Shown one piece after another: positions 1 through 11,565 of a stretch of 64,000 nt of DNA. Source of the stretch: Desarmillaria ectypa (taxonomy: Eukaryota > Basidiomycota > Agaricomycetes > Agaricales > Physalacriaceae). The notes beneath the pieces are model-generated. The model was not told the DNA's origin and searched no databases. It saw only the letters and a program-made list of their open reading frames with translations. The first letter of the stretch is position 1. Every line of letters starts with the position of its first letter. Location: NCBI GenBank assembly GCA_030407005.1, contig JAUDYN010000007.1, forward strand, positions 1,116,001 to 1,180,000, written 5' to 3'. The translations under genes and the position numbers were made by a program.

Positions 1-1802
1 ACACAAGATGAGATAGAAGTTGGAAGTAATGCCTGAATACCTTGAAGTAGGTGATGCAATCACCTATAAACTGTTTGATATCATTGTGGTCCCCTTTGAA
101 CAGTTTTGGGGGCTGGACCAGGATAGGCTTGATGCCCAAATAGGGTGCTTCATCAGGTGCATTTCCAATGGGGTTTGGATATAGATCTGGAGGAGCTTAT
201 CTCAGGGGCAGACATGGGATTGAATATTGATCCAGTCAAGGAATAGGTTTCTTTGGCAGTTCTGAGGGACATCCTCATTCTGGCTGCTTTCCCTTGTTTA
301 AGAGCTGCCAGAAGTCTGCATGGAGATTCTGCACTACTTCTGCCTCTTCCAGTTTTTGACAGAGCTTTGTTATTCACTGCTCCTTCTTGGCCAATTGATC
401 CTTGGCTAATTACATCCACTCTTCAATGGTTGGTTGTTCAGGGTCTGTGGGACCCAAGCTGGGTCCAAGGTCTTCTCCCACATCTGTGAATAGAAGACTT
501 TCCCCCTGATGAGGATAGTAGTCTGTAGTCTGATTGCCAGATTTGGCTCATTGGCAGAGAGTCAGAAAGAGGTCAGAGTTGATTTATTAGTGTGTCAGGT
601 GGGTAGTTTGGATATGACATGTATTGGGGCTGGAATCATTCCAGCCTGGTGTAAAACCCTGTATTATATGTAAAATTATTGAACTCAGGCCTCCCTCTCA
701 CCAAGGTCTGGCCTGTCCCCCTCCCTTTGGGCCAGTACCCAAAGGGTATGCTCTATTTTCTGCTGCTCATCATATATTCTGAGATATAGCCCCAGTACTT
801 GATCTCCTGTGGCTAGGGGATTTAACTCCCAGTTCTGGTTAGCATATATCCTGACACATATAACAGTGCTAGCTTTAGGGCCTTGAATTGGTTCCTCTTG
901 GTTGAGGGCAAGGTATTCATCCATATTGGGATGAATCCTGGGCCAGGCCATTCTGGCCTCAATGTCACTTCTTCAGAGTTTCCAGGCTCTGCTTCTGAAG
1001 AGACCAAGTATTGCTCAGTCAGTGTTTGAGAGGGTGGGCCATTTAAAATTGGGTCCCTCAGTGTTGAGGGGGTTGTTGGCACTTCAGGGAGTGGCTGAGG
1101 GCAGGGTGTCACTGGAGAGCTCAATGAAGGAGAGAGAGAAAGAGGAGTTGCTATCCTCTCCATCATTGGGCTATGAGATTTGCTCCTGGATGGTGGCCCA
1201 GAGGCTGTATGGATGATTGGGATAGGGTATACACATCCTGGGGTTGTCTGCATGTTGTATCCTCACACTATCTAGACATGTGAGTGTGTAGGGGGGGGGA
1301 CTCACTGGGGGTTTAGAATCTAACCTGTAGGTCCTGCATATATTCCTCTGCAGTAGAAGGTCATTCCAGCCTATGCTGGGTGCACTGAGTAGTCTCTCAG
1401 CATATGGGGAACTCATTGGAGGATTGAGGTATGAATGTGATGTGGTGGTGAGGGAGGCCTTCCTCTTGAGAGGATACCAGATTTGCAGGATCCACCCTGA
1501 CAGGGGTTGGTCTCTGGTGATGTGCTTGATAACAGTGAGTGACAAAAGAATTAGGGAATAGTAATGAACACCAATCACACTAAACCTCTTACTACTCTAC
1601 ACTTAATCACCAATATTGAATTTGAGTGGTTTCAAGTACAATGGAAGCACTCTGCAGACTTCAATAATCAAGTACAGTTGTCTTAAAGATGTTTTATTCT
1701 TTACTAGTGAGTTATACAAAGTACTACTCATACTAGTGGGATGGATAAGACACAATTGGGTAAAGAGTGACTTGGTTTTGAGCTACTGTGTGTTACAGCC
1801 CT
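1..1802 (-). mobile_element. Copy A: degenerate Gy2 gypsy element, 5' part (gag/ORF1 remnant plus LTR piece)
   Basis: Runs off the left window edge. Positions 1-240 align by eye with the gag capsid region of the Gy1 copies (compare 15780-15960), but with many substitutions. Positions 685-1500 hold a diverged ORF1: a block beginning MDEYLALNQEEPI near 925 matches the MDEWLALN block of the other copies, and PPPY occurs near 1290. Positions about 1551-1802 are the inner end of a Gy2 LTR, recognisable because the same sequence occurs inverted at about 19540-19745. No intact reading frame survives. The LTR is cut off at about 1803 by copy B. The Gy2 label is mine and rests on LTR and ORF1 divergence. 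Confidence 0.7.
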
Positions 1803-2195
1803 GTCTAACATATGACTTGGGACATAGGCTGCTCTCTGGGCTGTCTCGCATTTGGACAATCACCTGTATATTGAGAGTTAGGCTTGGTCTTTAGTGTGGT
1901 GTAATAGAAGGTGTATGTTTGTAATTTAGTTGAAAGATAGAGTACAAGTGTGTAAACTACTCTGCTTATATACTGAATATATGGCATTATTAATAGATGA
2001 AACAGCAAGATTTCATGAGGAAACCTTGAGGAAGCTGGATGTCTGTGGTCCAATAAGGCTGAATGAGGGTGACAACCATGTAGAACTGGGGTGGTTGTCA
2101 GTGAATATGTTGATGCAAAGTGAAATAATATGAGATAAGATGGGATGTGTCATTGATATGACTGGATAAGATAAGATAACAGAAAAATCATAACA
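1803..2195 (-). repeat. Gy1 LTR of copy B (3' LTR in element orientation)
   Basis: Aligns with the 423-426 bp Gy1 LTRs elsewhere (5279, 11106, 17755, 52525, 60599) but is shorter and heavily mutated. The outer end lies near the tgtctaaca tract and is approximate. The inner end is exact: the terminal taaca at 2195 is followed by the polypurine tract complement ttaccccc. The GATAAGATAAGATAA stretch near the inner end is preserved. Confidence 0.75.
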
Positions 2196-2227
2196 TTACC
2201 CCCTTGTTAAAGCAGTCATCCTGACTG

Positions 2228-5200
2228 CTAAGATTCTTCCTTGAAGGTGTTGAGTTGTGATTTGATTTGACTGATCCAGTACTGATCAATCAAGTTTTTC
2301 CATATGTTCTTGTCTGAGTTGATGATCCATTTTTGATATCCATCCTTGCATTGAGCAAGGTACATGACATCACCATTTTCGGAGTATTCATGATCCAGTA
2401 TCTTGATCACTGCTTTATTCTTGATTATGATTTTGTTGTGATATAAAGTTTGGTTAATGTTAGCTTTATATTCCACAATTGCTTCCATGGCATTCATCAT
2501 TTCTGTTTCTCGGACCCACAAGTTGTGTTCTCTTGTCCATCCTTTCCATTTTATGAGATAATCTGTGACTTCTTTGGATGGTTGTCCTCTTTTGGTGCGT
2601 ACTTGATGAGTGCGAGAGTCCAAGACTTCTTCAATTTCATATTCCTCTTGACTGTTAATGAGGTCTGGAGGAGGGGGTGGTGGTTGTTCTTGGTTTGGGA
2701 ATGTGGGCATAGTGTATGGAGTTAACAATTTTTCATTGAATCAGAGATGTATTTTCCAGTGAGGTGGCAGCTTGAGTTTGTATGCTGCTATACCTGACTT
2801 TTTGATGACTTCAAATGGTCCTGTTCATTTGTCATCTAGCTTTTTCTTTGGTTGGGGGAGATGAAGATTGGCTGTGTCAAGCCAAACCTTGTCACTGGTT
2901 TGGTAGTTTCTGGATATTTGTTTTCATTTGTCATGTTGTTCCTTCATTTGCACTGCTGCCTTTTCTAATGTATCATGGACTTCCTTATAGACTTTGGCCA
3001 TAGTCTCAGTGATTTCTACTGCTGCTGGGTTTGCAAAGCTGGTTTTTTAGATAGACTCAGGAATGAGTTGGGGATTCCCTCTATATAAAGTCATAAATGG
3101 ACTTTTGCCAGTGGCTGAATGAACATGATTGTTGTGGGCAAATTCAGTGAGTGGTAATCATGCAACCCAATCAGTTTGTCAGTGGTTGACAAAGATTCGA
3201 AGGTATTTTTCAACCCCCTGATTGACTCGTTCCATCTGTCCATCAGTCTGTGGGTGATATGTGGTAGACATATTTTGAGTAATGTTCAGCATTTAGTAGA
3301 GTTCCTTCATGAAGGCTGATATGAATTGTGGTCCTCGATCTGAGATAACTACTTGGGGCATTTCATGTTTGGCATAGATGTGATTTCGAAGTATAAGAGC
3401 ATCCTTTGGCAGATAGCTCTTTGTGACATGGGATGAGGAGTATGTTCTTGGAAAATCAGTCCATGATAATGAGTAAGGCATTGTAGCCTTCTGATTCTGG
3501 AAGACCGGTAATCATATCAACAGAGATATGAGTCTAAGGGGTGTCTGGGATTGTGTTGGGATAAAGAGGGGTGGCTTTTGCTTGCATATTGCTCTTTGTT
3601 CTTTGACAGGTTTCGCATCCCTTGATATAGGACTCAATGTCTTTCTTCATCTTTGGCCACCAATATTCTTGTAGGATGAGTTCTGTGGTCTTAGCAATGC
3701 CTGGATGTCCAGCAGTAATGTGATTGTGATGTTGTGCAATGATTTCACTGCAAAGTGGAGTATCCTGAGGAACATAGATTTGTCCATCATACCACAATAT
3801 TTTATTTTCTTGGGTAATTCCTCATTCATGATTGAGAGATTTCTTGATCCCTTGGTCCCATAGATTCTTTTGTCAGGTTGCATCTCTTATACACGTTGTT
3901 CATTCTTCAGTTGTAGGCAGTATTAATGCCCAGAAATGTTCAGGGGAAAGGACAATCATGTTTTGATTGTCTTCTTTTCCCTGATCATGATCATCTCTTT
4001 GACTGAGAAGATCAGCTTTCTTGTTGGCAATTCCAGCTTTATGTTGAAGGATAAAGTGGTATTCAGCCAATTCGGTAACCCATTGGGCTTGTTGTCAATT
4101 TAGCTTTTGGGGTTTTTGGAAGTATTGGAGATTTTGATGATCTGTCCAGATCTCAATAGTCTTCTTGGCACCCATTAGGTAATGTCACCATTCTTTTAAG
4201 GCTAACATGATGGCCAGCAATTCTTTGTCATAGATTTCATAATTGCATTTGGTGACTGTCAATGCTTTTGACATGAATGCAATGGGTCTCCATTTGCTGT
4301 TCTGTTCTTGGCTTAGAATAGTGCTGATGGCTCTATCACTAGTGTCTGCTTCTACTTGGAATTTCCCATCATCTGAGGGAATAGTTAGAACTACATTTAT
4401 AGTCATCAACTTCTTGAGTTGTGAGAATGCCTGTTCTTGTTCTAGTCTCCATGTCCAGTCAATCTTGCTGGTTAACTGTGTCAATGGTCAGACAATTTTG
4501 GAGTAGTCCCATATGAATTTTTGATAAAAGTTTGTGAATCCTAAGAAGGATTGAAGTTCCTTCTTTTTTGTTGCAGTGGGCCATTCTGCCATTCTGGCAA
4601 CTTTGACAGGATCCATGTGGATCACATCTTCACTGATGATAACTCCAAGATATTCAGTTTCAAGTACCTCAAATTCGCACTTTTCTGCTTTGAGGAACAA
4701 TTTGTTCTCTCAGAGACATTGGAGGACTTGTTGAACAATGATTCAGTGTTTGGACAATGATTTGGTGAATATAAGGATATTGTCAAGGTAAATGTTTACT
4801 TTTCCCCCAGTGATCAAATCCTTAAAGATGTCACTCATCATCCACTGGAAAGTGGCTGGAGAATTGGTAAGACCAAAGAACATCACCATGGGCTCAAAAA
4901 GTCCTTGATTAGTTCTGAATGCAGTCTTTTCTTCATCTTCTTCTTGGATTCATACATTGTTATATCCCCATTAAACATCTAATTTGGAGAAATATTTTGC
5001 TCCACATAACTTGTCAATGAGTTCTGAGATTAATGGGAGTGGATAACGATTCTTGATTGTCATTTTGTTCAATTTCTGGTAGTCCTGAACCAGATGTAGA
5101 GAGCCATCCTTTTTCTTGATGAAGAAGAAGGGAGAAGTGAAGGGGGATTTGGAGGGTCAGATTCATTCTGAATCAAGGTTTTCATCTAGGAATTTGTTGA

Positions 5201-5278
5201 GCTGTTCTTGCTCATTTTGGTTGAGAGAATAGACTTTGCAGTCTAATGTGAATTTGGCATTGGAAGTCAATTCAATGG
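2228..5278 (-). pseudogene. Copy B pol remnant (integrase with chromodomains, RNase H, RT)
   Basis: Degenerate gypsy pol read on the minus strand. Still open at 2228-2728 is the integrase C-terminus, with a chromodomain (EEYEIEEVLDS, then LIKWKGWTREHNLW) and a second chromo-like block (VIKILDHEYSENGDVMYLAQ). Integrase zinc-finger pieces (CETCQRTK) lie at 3534-3797, RNase H at 4185-4484 and the end of RT at 4488-4700. Frames are broken by stops, mostly TGA, and frameshifts. CpG is visibly sparse compared with copies F and G. The remnant stops abruptly at 5278, where copy C's LTR begins, so the 5' half of the element is absent here. Confidence 0.85.
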
Positions 5279-5702
5279 TGTTAGGTGCCGACTTGGACAT
5301 GTGACTTGGGGTCATCAGCTGATCACTCCTAGGCTGTTACACATTCGAACAGTCACCCAGTTGGAGCGATAGAAGCTTTAGACCTTCTGTGTTGTGTAGA
5401 CAAGAAGTATATGATTGTAATTTAAACAAGAGATAGAGTACAACTGTCTAGTTTACTCTGTTTATATAGTATTTCTACGGCATTATAATTAGGTGAAACA
5501 CCATGGTCCATGCACAAACAGTGTTGAAGTAGGATGATCTGGGAGGATCATAGAACCAATAAAGAACGTCTGGGGTGACAGATGGTGAGAACGAGGGTTG
5601 TAGCTGGTGAATAGCTGGATATGAGTCAGATTCTTGGATAGATTAGATGGGTGAGTCATGGATATGACTCAGATAAGATAAGATAATGGAAAAATTATAA
5701 CA
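5279..5702 (-). repeat. Gy1 LTR, 3' LTR of copy C
   Basis: 424 bp, bounded by tgtta and taaca and followed at once by the PPT complement ttaccccc. It keeps the TATA-like ttatata, the aacaagagataga tract that marks the presumed transcript start, and the GATA repeats. It starts exactly where copy B pol is cut, so C inserted into B. The matching right-hand duplication cannot be seen because the other end of C is lost. Confidence 0.88.
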
Positions 5703-5734
5703 TTACCCCCTTGTTAAAGCAGTCGTCCCGACTG

Positions 5735-8700
5735 CTAAGGCTCTTCCAATGGGGTGTCATACTGTGTTGCAATTTGACTGATCCAGTACTGATCAATCAA
5801 GTTCTTCCATATGTTCTCATCTGGATTGACGATCCATTTCATATATCCATCTTTTCTTTTGGCGAGGTAGGCTACATTGCCGTGTTCTGAGTATTCGTGG
5901 TCCAGTATTTTGACCACTATCTTGTTCTTGGTTACAATTTTTGGAGTGTATATGGCATGGTTTATGCTGGCCTGATACTCTTGGATTGCTTCCAAGGCAT
6001 TCATCATTTCGTTCTCTCGTACCCATGAATTGTGTTCATGGGTCCATCCCTTCCATTTGACTAGGTAGTCTGTGACTTCCCTAGATGGTTATCCTCGCTT
6101 GGATCATACCTTTCTGGTGCACGAGTCCAAGACTTCTTCGATTTCGTATTCTTCTTGACCATCGATGAGGTCCAGAGGAGGAGGCAGTGGTGACTGTTGG
6201 TTTGGGAATGAAGGTTCCACGTAAGGGGTTAACAGCTTCTCATTGAACTGGGGATGAATTTTCCAATGAGGCAGCAGCTTTAACTTGTATGCTGCTGCTC
6301 CTGACTGTTTGACAATCTTGAACGGTCCTGTTCACTTGTCATCGAGCTTTTTCTTGGGTCTAGAAAGATGAAGGTTGGCGGTATCAAGCCACACCTTTTC
6401 TCCGATTCTGTACTCTCATGGAGATTGCTTTCGTTTGTTGTATTGTGCCTTCATTTGTGTCGCTGCCTTTTCCAAGGCATCATGAACCTCTTTGTGGACT
6501 TTGGCCATGGTTTCTGTGAAATCAACCACTGCTGGGTTCGCAAAGCTGGTTTTCTGGATGGACTCTGGAATGAGTTGGGGATTGCATCCATATAGGACCA
6601 TGAAGGGACTTTTGCCTATGGCCAAGTGGATTCAGTTGTTGTGGGTGAATTCGGCGAGGGGTAACCATGCTACCCAATCAGTCTGTTGGTGGTTGACAAA
6701 GATGCGGAGGTACTTTTCAACCTCTTGATTGACTCTCTCTGTTTGTCCATCAGTCTGTGGGTGATATGCTATAGAGGCATTCTGGGTGATGTTTAGCATT
6801 CAGTAGAGTTCTTTCATGAATGCTGAAATGAATTGTGGTCCTCAGTCCGATATGACCACTTGTGGCATACCATGTTTTGCATATACATGGTTACGGAGCA
6901 TCAATGCCCATCCTTCTGCTGATAACTCCTCATTGCACGGAATGAGGAGGATATTCTTGGAAAAGCAGTCTACGATGATGAGTAGAGCGTCGAATCCTTC
7001 TGAATCTGGAAGTCCAGTGACTATGTCAACCAAAATGTGGGTCCATGGTGTGTCTGGTATTGTGTTTGGATGAAGAGGTGCTGCTTTGGCCTGCATGTCA
7101 CTCTTTGTTCATTGACAAGTTTCACATCCTTTGATGTAGGACTCGACGTCTTTCTTCATCTTCAGCCACCAATACTTGCGCAGAATGAGTTCCTTGGTCT
7201 TGGCGATTCCTGGATGTCTGGCGGTGATATGATCATGAAATTGTGCAATGATCTCACCACGTAGGATAGAGTCATTAAGGATGTAGACTCGTCTGTCGTA
7301 CCACAGAAGATCATTTTCCTGGGTGATTCCTCATTCATGGTTAAGGGATTTCTCTATCCCTTGATCCCATTGTTCCTTTTGTCATGTTGCATCTCTTATA
7401 CGCATGAGTCATTCCTCGGTTGTGGGCAATATCAATGCCTGGAAATGTTCAGAGGATAAGACGATCATGTCCTGATTGTCTTCTTTTCCTTGATTGTGAT
7501 CATCTCATCTACTGAGAAGATCGGCCTTCTGATTCACGGTTCCAGCTTTGTGTTGAAGAACAAAGTGATACTCTGCCAACTCAGTAACCCACTGAGCTTG
7601 TCAGCAGTTCAACTTCTGGGGTTTCTGGAAGTATTGGAGATTCTGGTGGTCTGTCCAGATCTTGACAGTCTCTTTGGCGCCATTCTTCTAGCACTAGCAT
7701 GATTGCTAGTAGCTCCTTGTCGTAAATCTCATAGTTACATTCAGTGATGGTGAGTGCTTTCAACATGAAGGCCACTGGTCTCTATTTGCCTTCCTTCTCT
7801 TGGCTTAGGATGGCTCCAATAGCTCCATCGCTAGCATCAGCTTTGACTCAGAACTTTCCATTGTCCGAGGGGATCGTAAGAACTACATTTGTCATCATCA
7901 ACTGTTTGAGTTGATTAAACGCTTGTTCTTGTTCTGATCCCCATGTCCAGTCTACCTTTCCAGTTAACTGAGTAAGGGGATGCACTATCTTGGAGTAGTC
8001 CCAGATGAACTTGCGGTAGAAGTTCATGAATCCTAAGAAGGATTGTAGTTCCTTCTTCTTCGTCGGAGTGGGCCATTCTACTATGCCTGCAACCTTGACT
8101 GGGTCCATGTGAATGGCATCTTCGCTGATGATGACTCTGAGGTATTTGGTCTTGAGTACCTCGAACTCACATTTCTCAGCTTTGAGAAACAGTTTGTTTT
8201 CTCGAAGACATTGGAGCACCTTCTGAACTATGTCTTGGTGTTCAGACAATGATTTCATGAATATTAGAATATCGTCGAGGTAAATGGTGACTTTTCCTCT
8301 GGCAATTAAATCCTTGAATATATCGTTCATCATCCACTGGAATGTGGCTGGTGAGTTCGTAAGTCTGAAGAACATGATCATTGGCTCAAAGAGTCCCTGG
8401 TTGGTTCTGAATGCAGCTTTTTCTTCATCTCCATCTTGAATATGGACATTGTTGTATCCCCATCGAATGTCCAGCTTGGAGAAGTACTTGGCTCTGCGCA
8501 GCTTGTCAATGAGTTCAGAGATCAGGGGAAGGGGATAACAATTCTTGATCATCATTTCATTCAGTTTTCAGTAGTCCTGAACTGGTCATAGTGAGCCATC
8601 CTTTTTCTTGACAAAGAAGAAAGGAGAGGCAAAGGGGGATTTCGAGGGACGGATGCATCCCAAGTCTAAGTTCTCATCCAAGAACTTGTCTAGCTGTTCT

Positions 8701-10132
8701 TGCTCGTTTCTGTTGAGCGGGTATACCTTGCAGTCTAAGGTCGATTTTGCATTGGGGACCAACTTGATTGCATGGTCCCAGGGTCTTCTCTCAGGTAGTT
8801 CATCAAAGCTTTCCTTTGAGAATAAATCTCTGAAGCTTTGATATTGAGGAGGTATGAGCTCCTCAAATGTCTGTTTCGGTTTTTCAGCATTGGCGGCTGC
8901 AGCCAACTCATTCACATGATAGATGGCACAAAGGATGATTTCTTCTTGCATATTGATAGCAAGAATACTTTCTCCTTCCTCGAGCTCTTCGTCCCATTGG
9001 TCTTCTTCTTCTGCATTGGGCAAGGTGAAGTGATTCTGGATACAATGACATCGTCCAAATGTCATAGTTCCCGCCTTCCAATTGACGAAAGGGTTGTGGC
9101 ATTTAAGCCAGTCATGGCCCAAATACACAGTTTTGGAGCCCAAGTTGGTGACTGCGAGGTCAATTCATTCGCTGTGGTCTCTAATGGTCATTCAGAGTTC
9201 CACAAACTCAGTAACGTCCCCTGCCTTATTGTGTGTTCCATCAGCATTATAGACTGGTATAGGGGCTGTGGCCTTCCTGGTGTCCAACTGGTGTTGTTGG
9301 ACATAAGTTTGGTTGATAGAACTGCCTGTGCAGCCACTATCCAACAATGCTCGGGTTGTCAACGTCTGTTTCCCAGTACATGGGGAAATCTGGATGTCCA
9401 CCAGGAAGTCTCATCCTGAGCTTCTGGTTCTGTGGATATAGTGGATCAGTTCATGTAGTTCATAGAGCTGTTCTTGGGCTATACTTCCTCCCGTTCTGAG
9501 CTTTTGGATGAGCTCCTCATCGATTTCTCCAAGTCTTTTGGGGTGTACCCAAATGGAGAGAACCACCTTGACGATTGCCAAATCTTTGGAGTTGTGAATT
9601 GCACGCAATGTCCAATCCATCCTGAATGGTCTGAGCCATTGGAAATTGTTCTGCTTCCCCTTACGTTCAGAAGACTTGTCTTGTTCCCCCATGTGTTCAG
9701 GAATGACTGATACCCTCTTGTTAAGATGGGTGTCGATTTTGACACTTCCCTGTACATTCAGAAGGTCGCTGTTCTGGTTTTCCGGTGTTCTGGATATTGG
9801 GGTACTGGCTTTGGATTGGCTGGTTTGCCACATCCTGAAAGCTGTGTCATCCTCCTCATCTGGTACTTCAATGATAGTGGTTCTGCTTGCCCCCTCTTTA
9901 CCACCTGGGTGCTAGCAGCTTCCTCCCGATGGGACACAGCTGCTGATGGGAATTTGTCAGCCAGCTTGCTTTCATATCCCTGGTCAATATCCCTGTGTTC
10001 TTTGGCTGGCACCACTCGTGATGGAGTTTGAATTTCCTTGGTCATTGACTCCCAGTTAGTGCCTAAGGCGACCTTTGCATGTTCGCATCCTGCACCATTC
10101 TGGTTTGGGTAAATCTGCCCCCTTTCTATCAC
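5735..10132 (-). pseudogene. Copy C pol pseudogene
   Basis: Minus-strand gypsy pol. 5735-6007 is the C-terminal chromo-like block ending in LDTPLEEP-type sequence. 6416-7400 is integrase (HGMPQVVISD, CETCQ-type finger). 7580-7775 is RNase H. 7848-8555 is a long open RT segment with the polymerase motif YLDDILIF. 8586-9143 is the RT N-terminus. 9192-9401 is an aspartic protease with LLDSGCTGSSIN, and 9411-10132 is the pol N-terminal linker. In-frame TGA and TAG codons and frameshifts separate these pieces, so no polyprotein can be made. Confidence 0.85.
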
Positions 10133-10149
10133 CTGGGCGCTAGCGTATG

Positions 10150-11105
10150 GGAGCGAGTCGGGCAGTGGTCATGGGTTCACGACCAGGGTATCCAGTGGGT
10201 GATCCAGATATATTTTATATTGGGGATGGTGGTATTTTATCCCGCCATAGTAACCTGTATCATAGGTTAACATATTGTACTGGGGCCTTTGCCCCCAATC
10301 ACTCCTCTCTTGCCACCTCCAGCCTCTATAGATGCTGGAGGGTTCTCTCCAGTTCCTGCTGCTCTGCTGGATCTTGGGGCTGAAGCCCTGGAAATAAATC
10401 CCCTGTGGAGGGGCAGAATATACTCTGGTCGTGGTTGGCACGAATCCAGGTGGCGATGATATTGGCCCTGCTAGGGCCATTGATTGGGACCCGAATGGGA
10501 TCCTCTTGGTTGAGTGCCAACCACTCATCCATCTCGATTCTGGGCTCTTCCCAGAGATCTCGGGCTTCAACATCCCTTCATCGAACTTCCCAGGCTGTAG
10601 TCCAGAAGGGACCAAAGAGTCATCTGTCGACCTCAGAGAGGTCGGGCCAGATGAAGTCCTCCCCATTTGGGTTGAAGGGGTCGTCGGGGGTATGGGGAGG
10701 GGCCAGGACCGGGGCATCATCTCTGATGATGTCATCATTGGACTCATCATCAGAGATTTCGATGACAGAGAGAGAGGAGAGAGAGATGGACTCTCCTTCC
10801 TCGGGCCATGCTTCATGGCCCCAGGGACCGTAGGGGTGGTTTCGATCCATGGTGGGATCATTGGGATTTCAGAGTCTGATGTGGATGGACCCACTGCTTT
10901 CGCTGCTGTCAGGCAATGGGGAACAAGATCATACCCTCCAATGCTGCTGATGGAGGGCAGGGGTTGGTGGATGAGGGGGGGGGCCAGGGTAAGCAGGCGG
11001 AGGATCATCGAGCGCAAGCCAAATGTTCTGTGCATATTCTTGGGCTGCAGTGCGTGCGGCTGAGGGTTGTTTCAGTGTGATGGTGGGTTGTTGCATCTGG
11101 TACCA
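10150..11105 (-). pseudogene. Copy C ORF1 / gag-leader remnant
   Basis: In the ORF1 frame this keeps a C-terminal block (MDEWLALNQEDPI at 10532, ending LERTLQHL), a SUMO-interaction-like motif (SVIEISDDES, near 10780) and a PPAY motif near 10960. The N-terminal part continues after copy D at 18186-18400. The overlapping second frame is also long and open here (10169-11035) but is less conserved between copies than ORF1. A deletion at the 10150 side removed the capsid-coding region. Confidence 0.7.
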
Positions 11106-11531
11106 TGTTATGTACCAACTTGGGCACGTGACTTGGGGCAGTCAGCTGATCTCTCTGGGCCGTTATGCATTCGAACGATCACCCAAGTGAGAGAGAGAAA
11201 GAAGCCAATAGCCTTCTGTGTTGTGCAAACAAGAAGTATATGGTTTTAATTTAAACAAGAGATAGAGTACAACTGTCTAGTTTACTCTGTTTATATAGTA
11301 TTTCTACGGTGTTATATTTAGGTGAAATGCTACAGTCCATGCACAAACGGTGTCGAAGTAGGATGATCCGGGAGGATCATAGAACCAATAGAAAGTGTCT
11401 GGGGTGACAGATGGTGAGAATGAGGGTTGTAGCCAGCGAATAGCTGGATACGAGTCGGTTTCTGGGCTAGATTAGATGGATGAGTCATGGGTATGACTCA
11501 GATAAGATAAGATAATGGAAAAATCATAACA
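11106..11531 (-). repeat. Gy1 LTR, 3' LTR of copy D
   Basis: 426 bp, tgttatgtacc to cataaca, followed by the PPT complement attaccccc. Nearly identical to the partner LTR at 17755-18180; a few substitutions are visible by eye. Contains tgagtcatgggtatgactcag (two AP-1/Gcn4-like sites), then GATAAGATAAGATAA. Confidence 0.92.
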
Positions 11532-11565
11532 TTACCCCCTTGTTAAAGCAGTCATCCCAACTGCT

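Noticed and set aside
1..5278. Classical Neurospora-type RIP (CpA to TpA) as the cause of decay
   Set aside because: The changes that could be compared directly (F against G) are CGA to TGA, a CpG context; a CpA bias was not apparent. Formal dinucleotide counts were not made.
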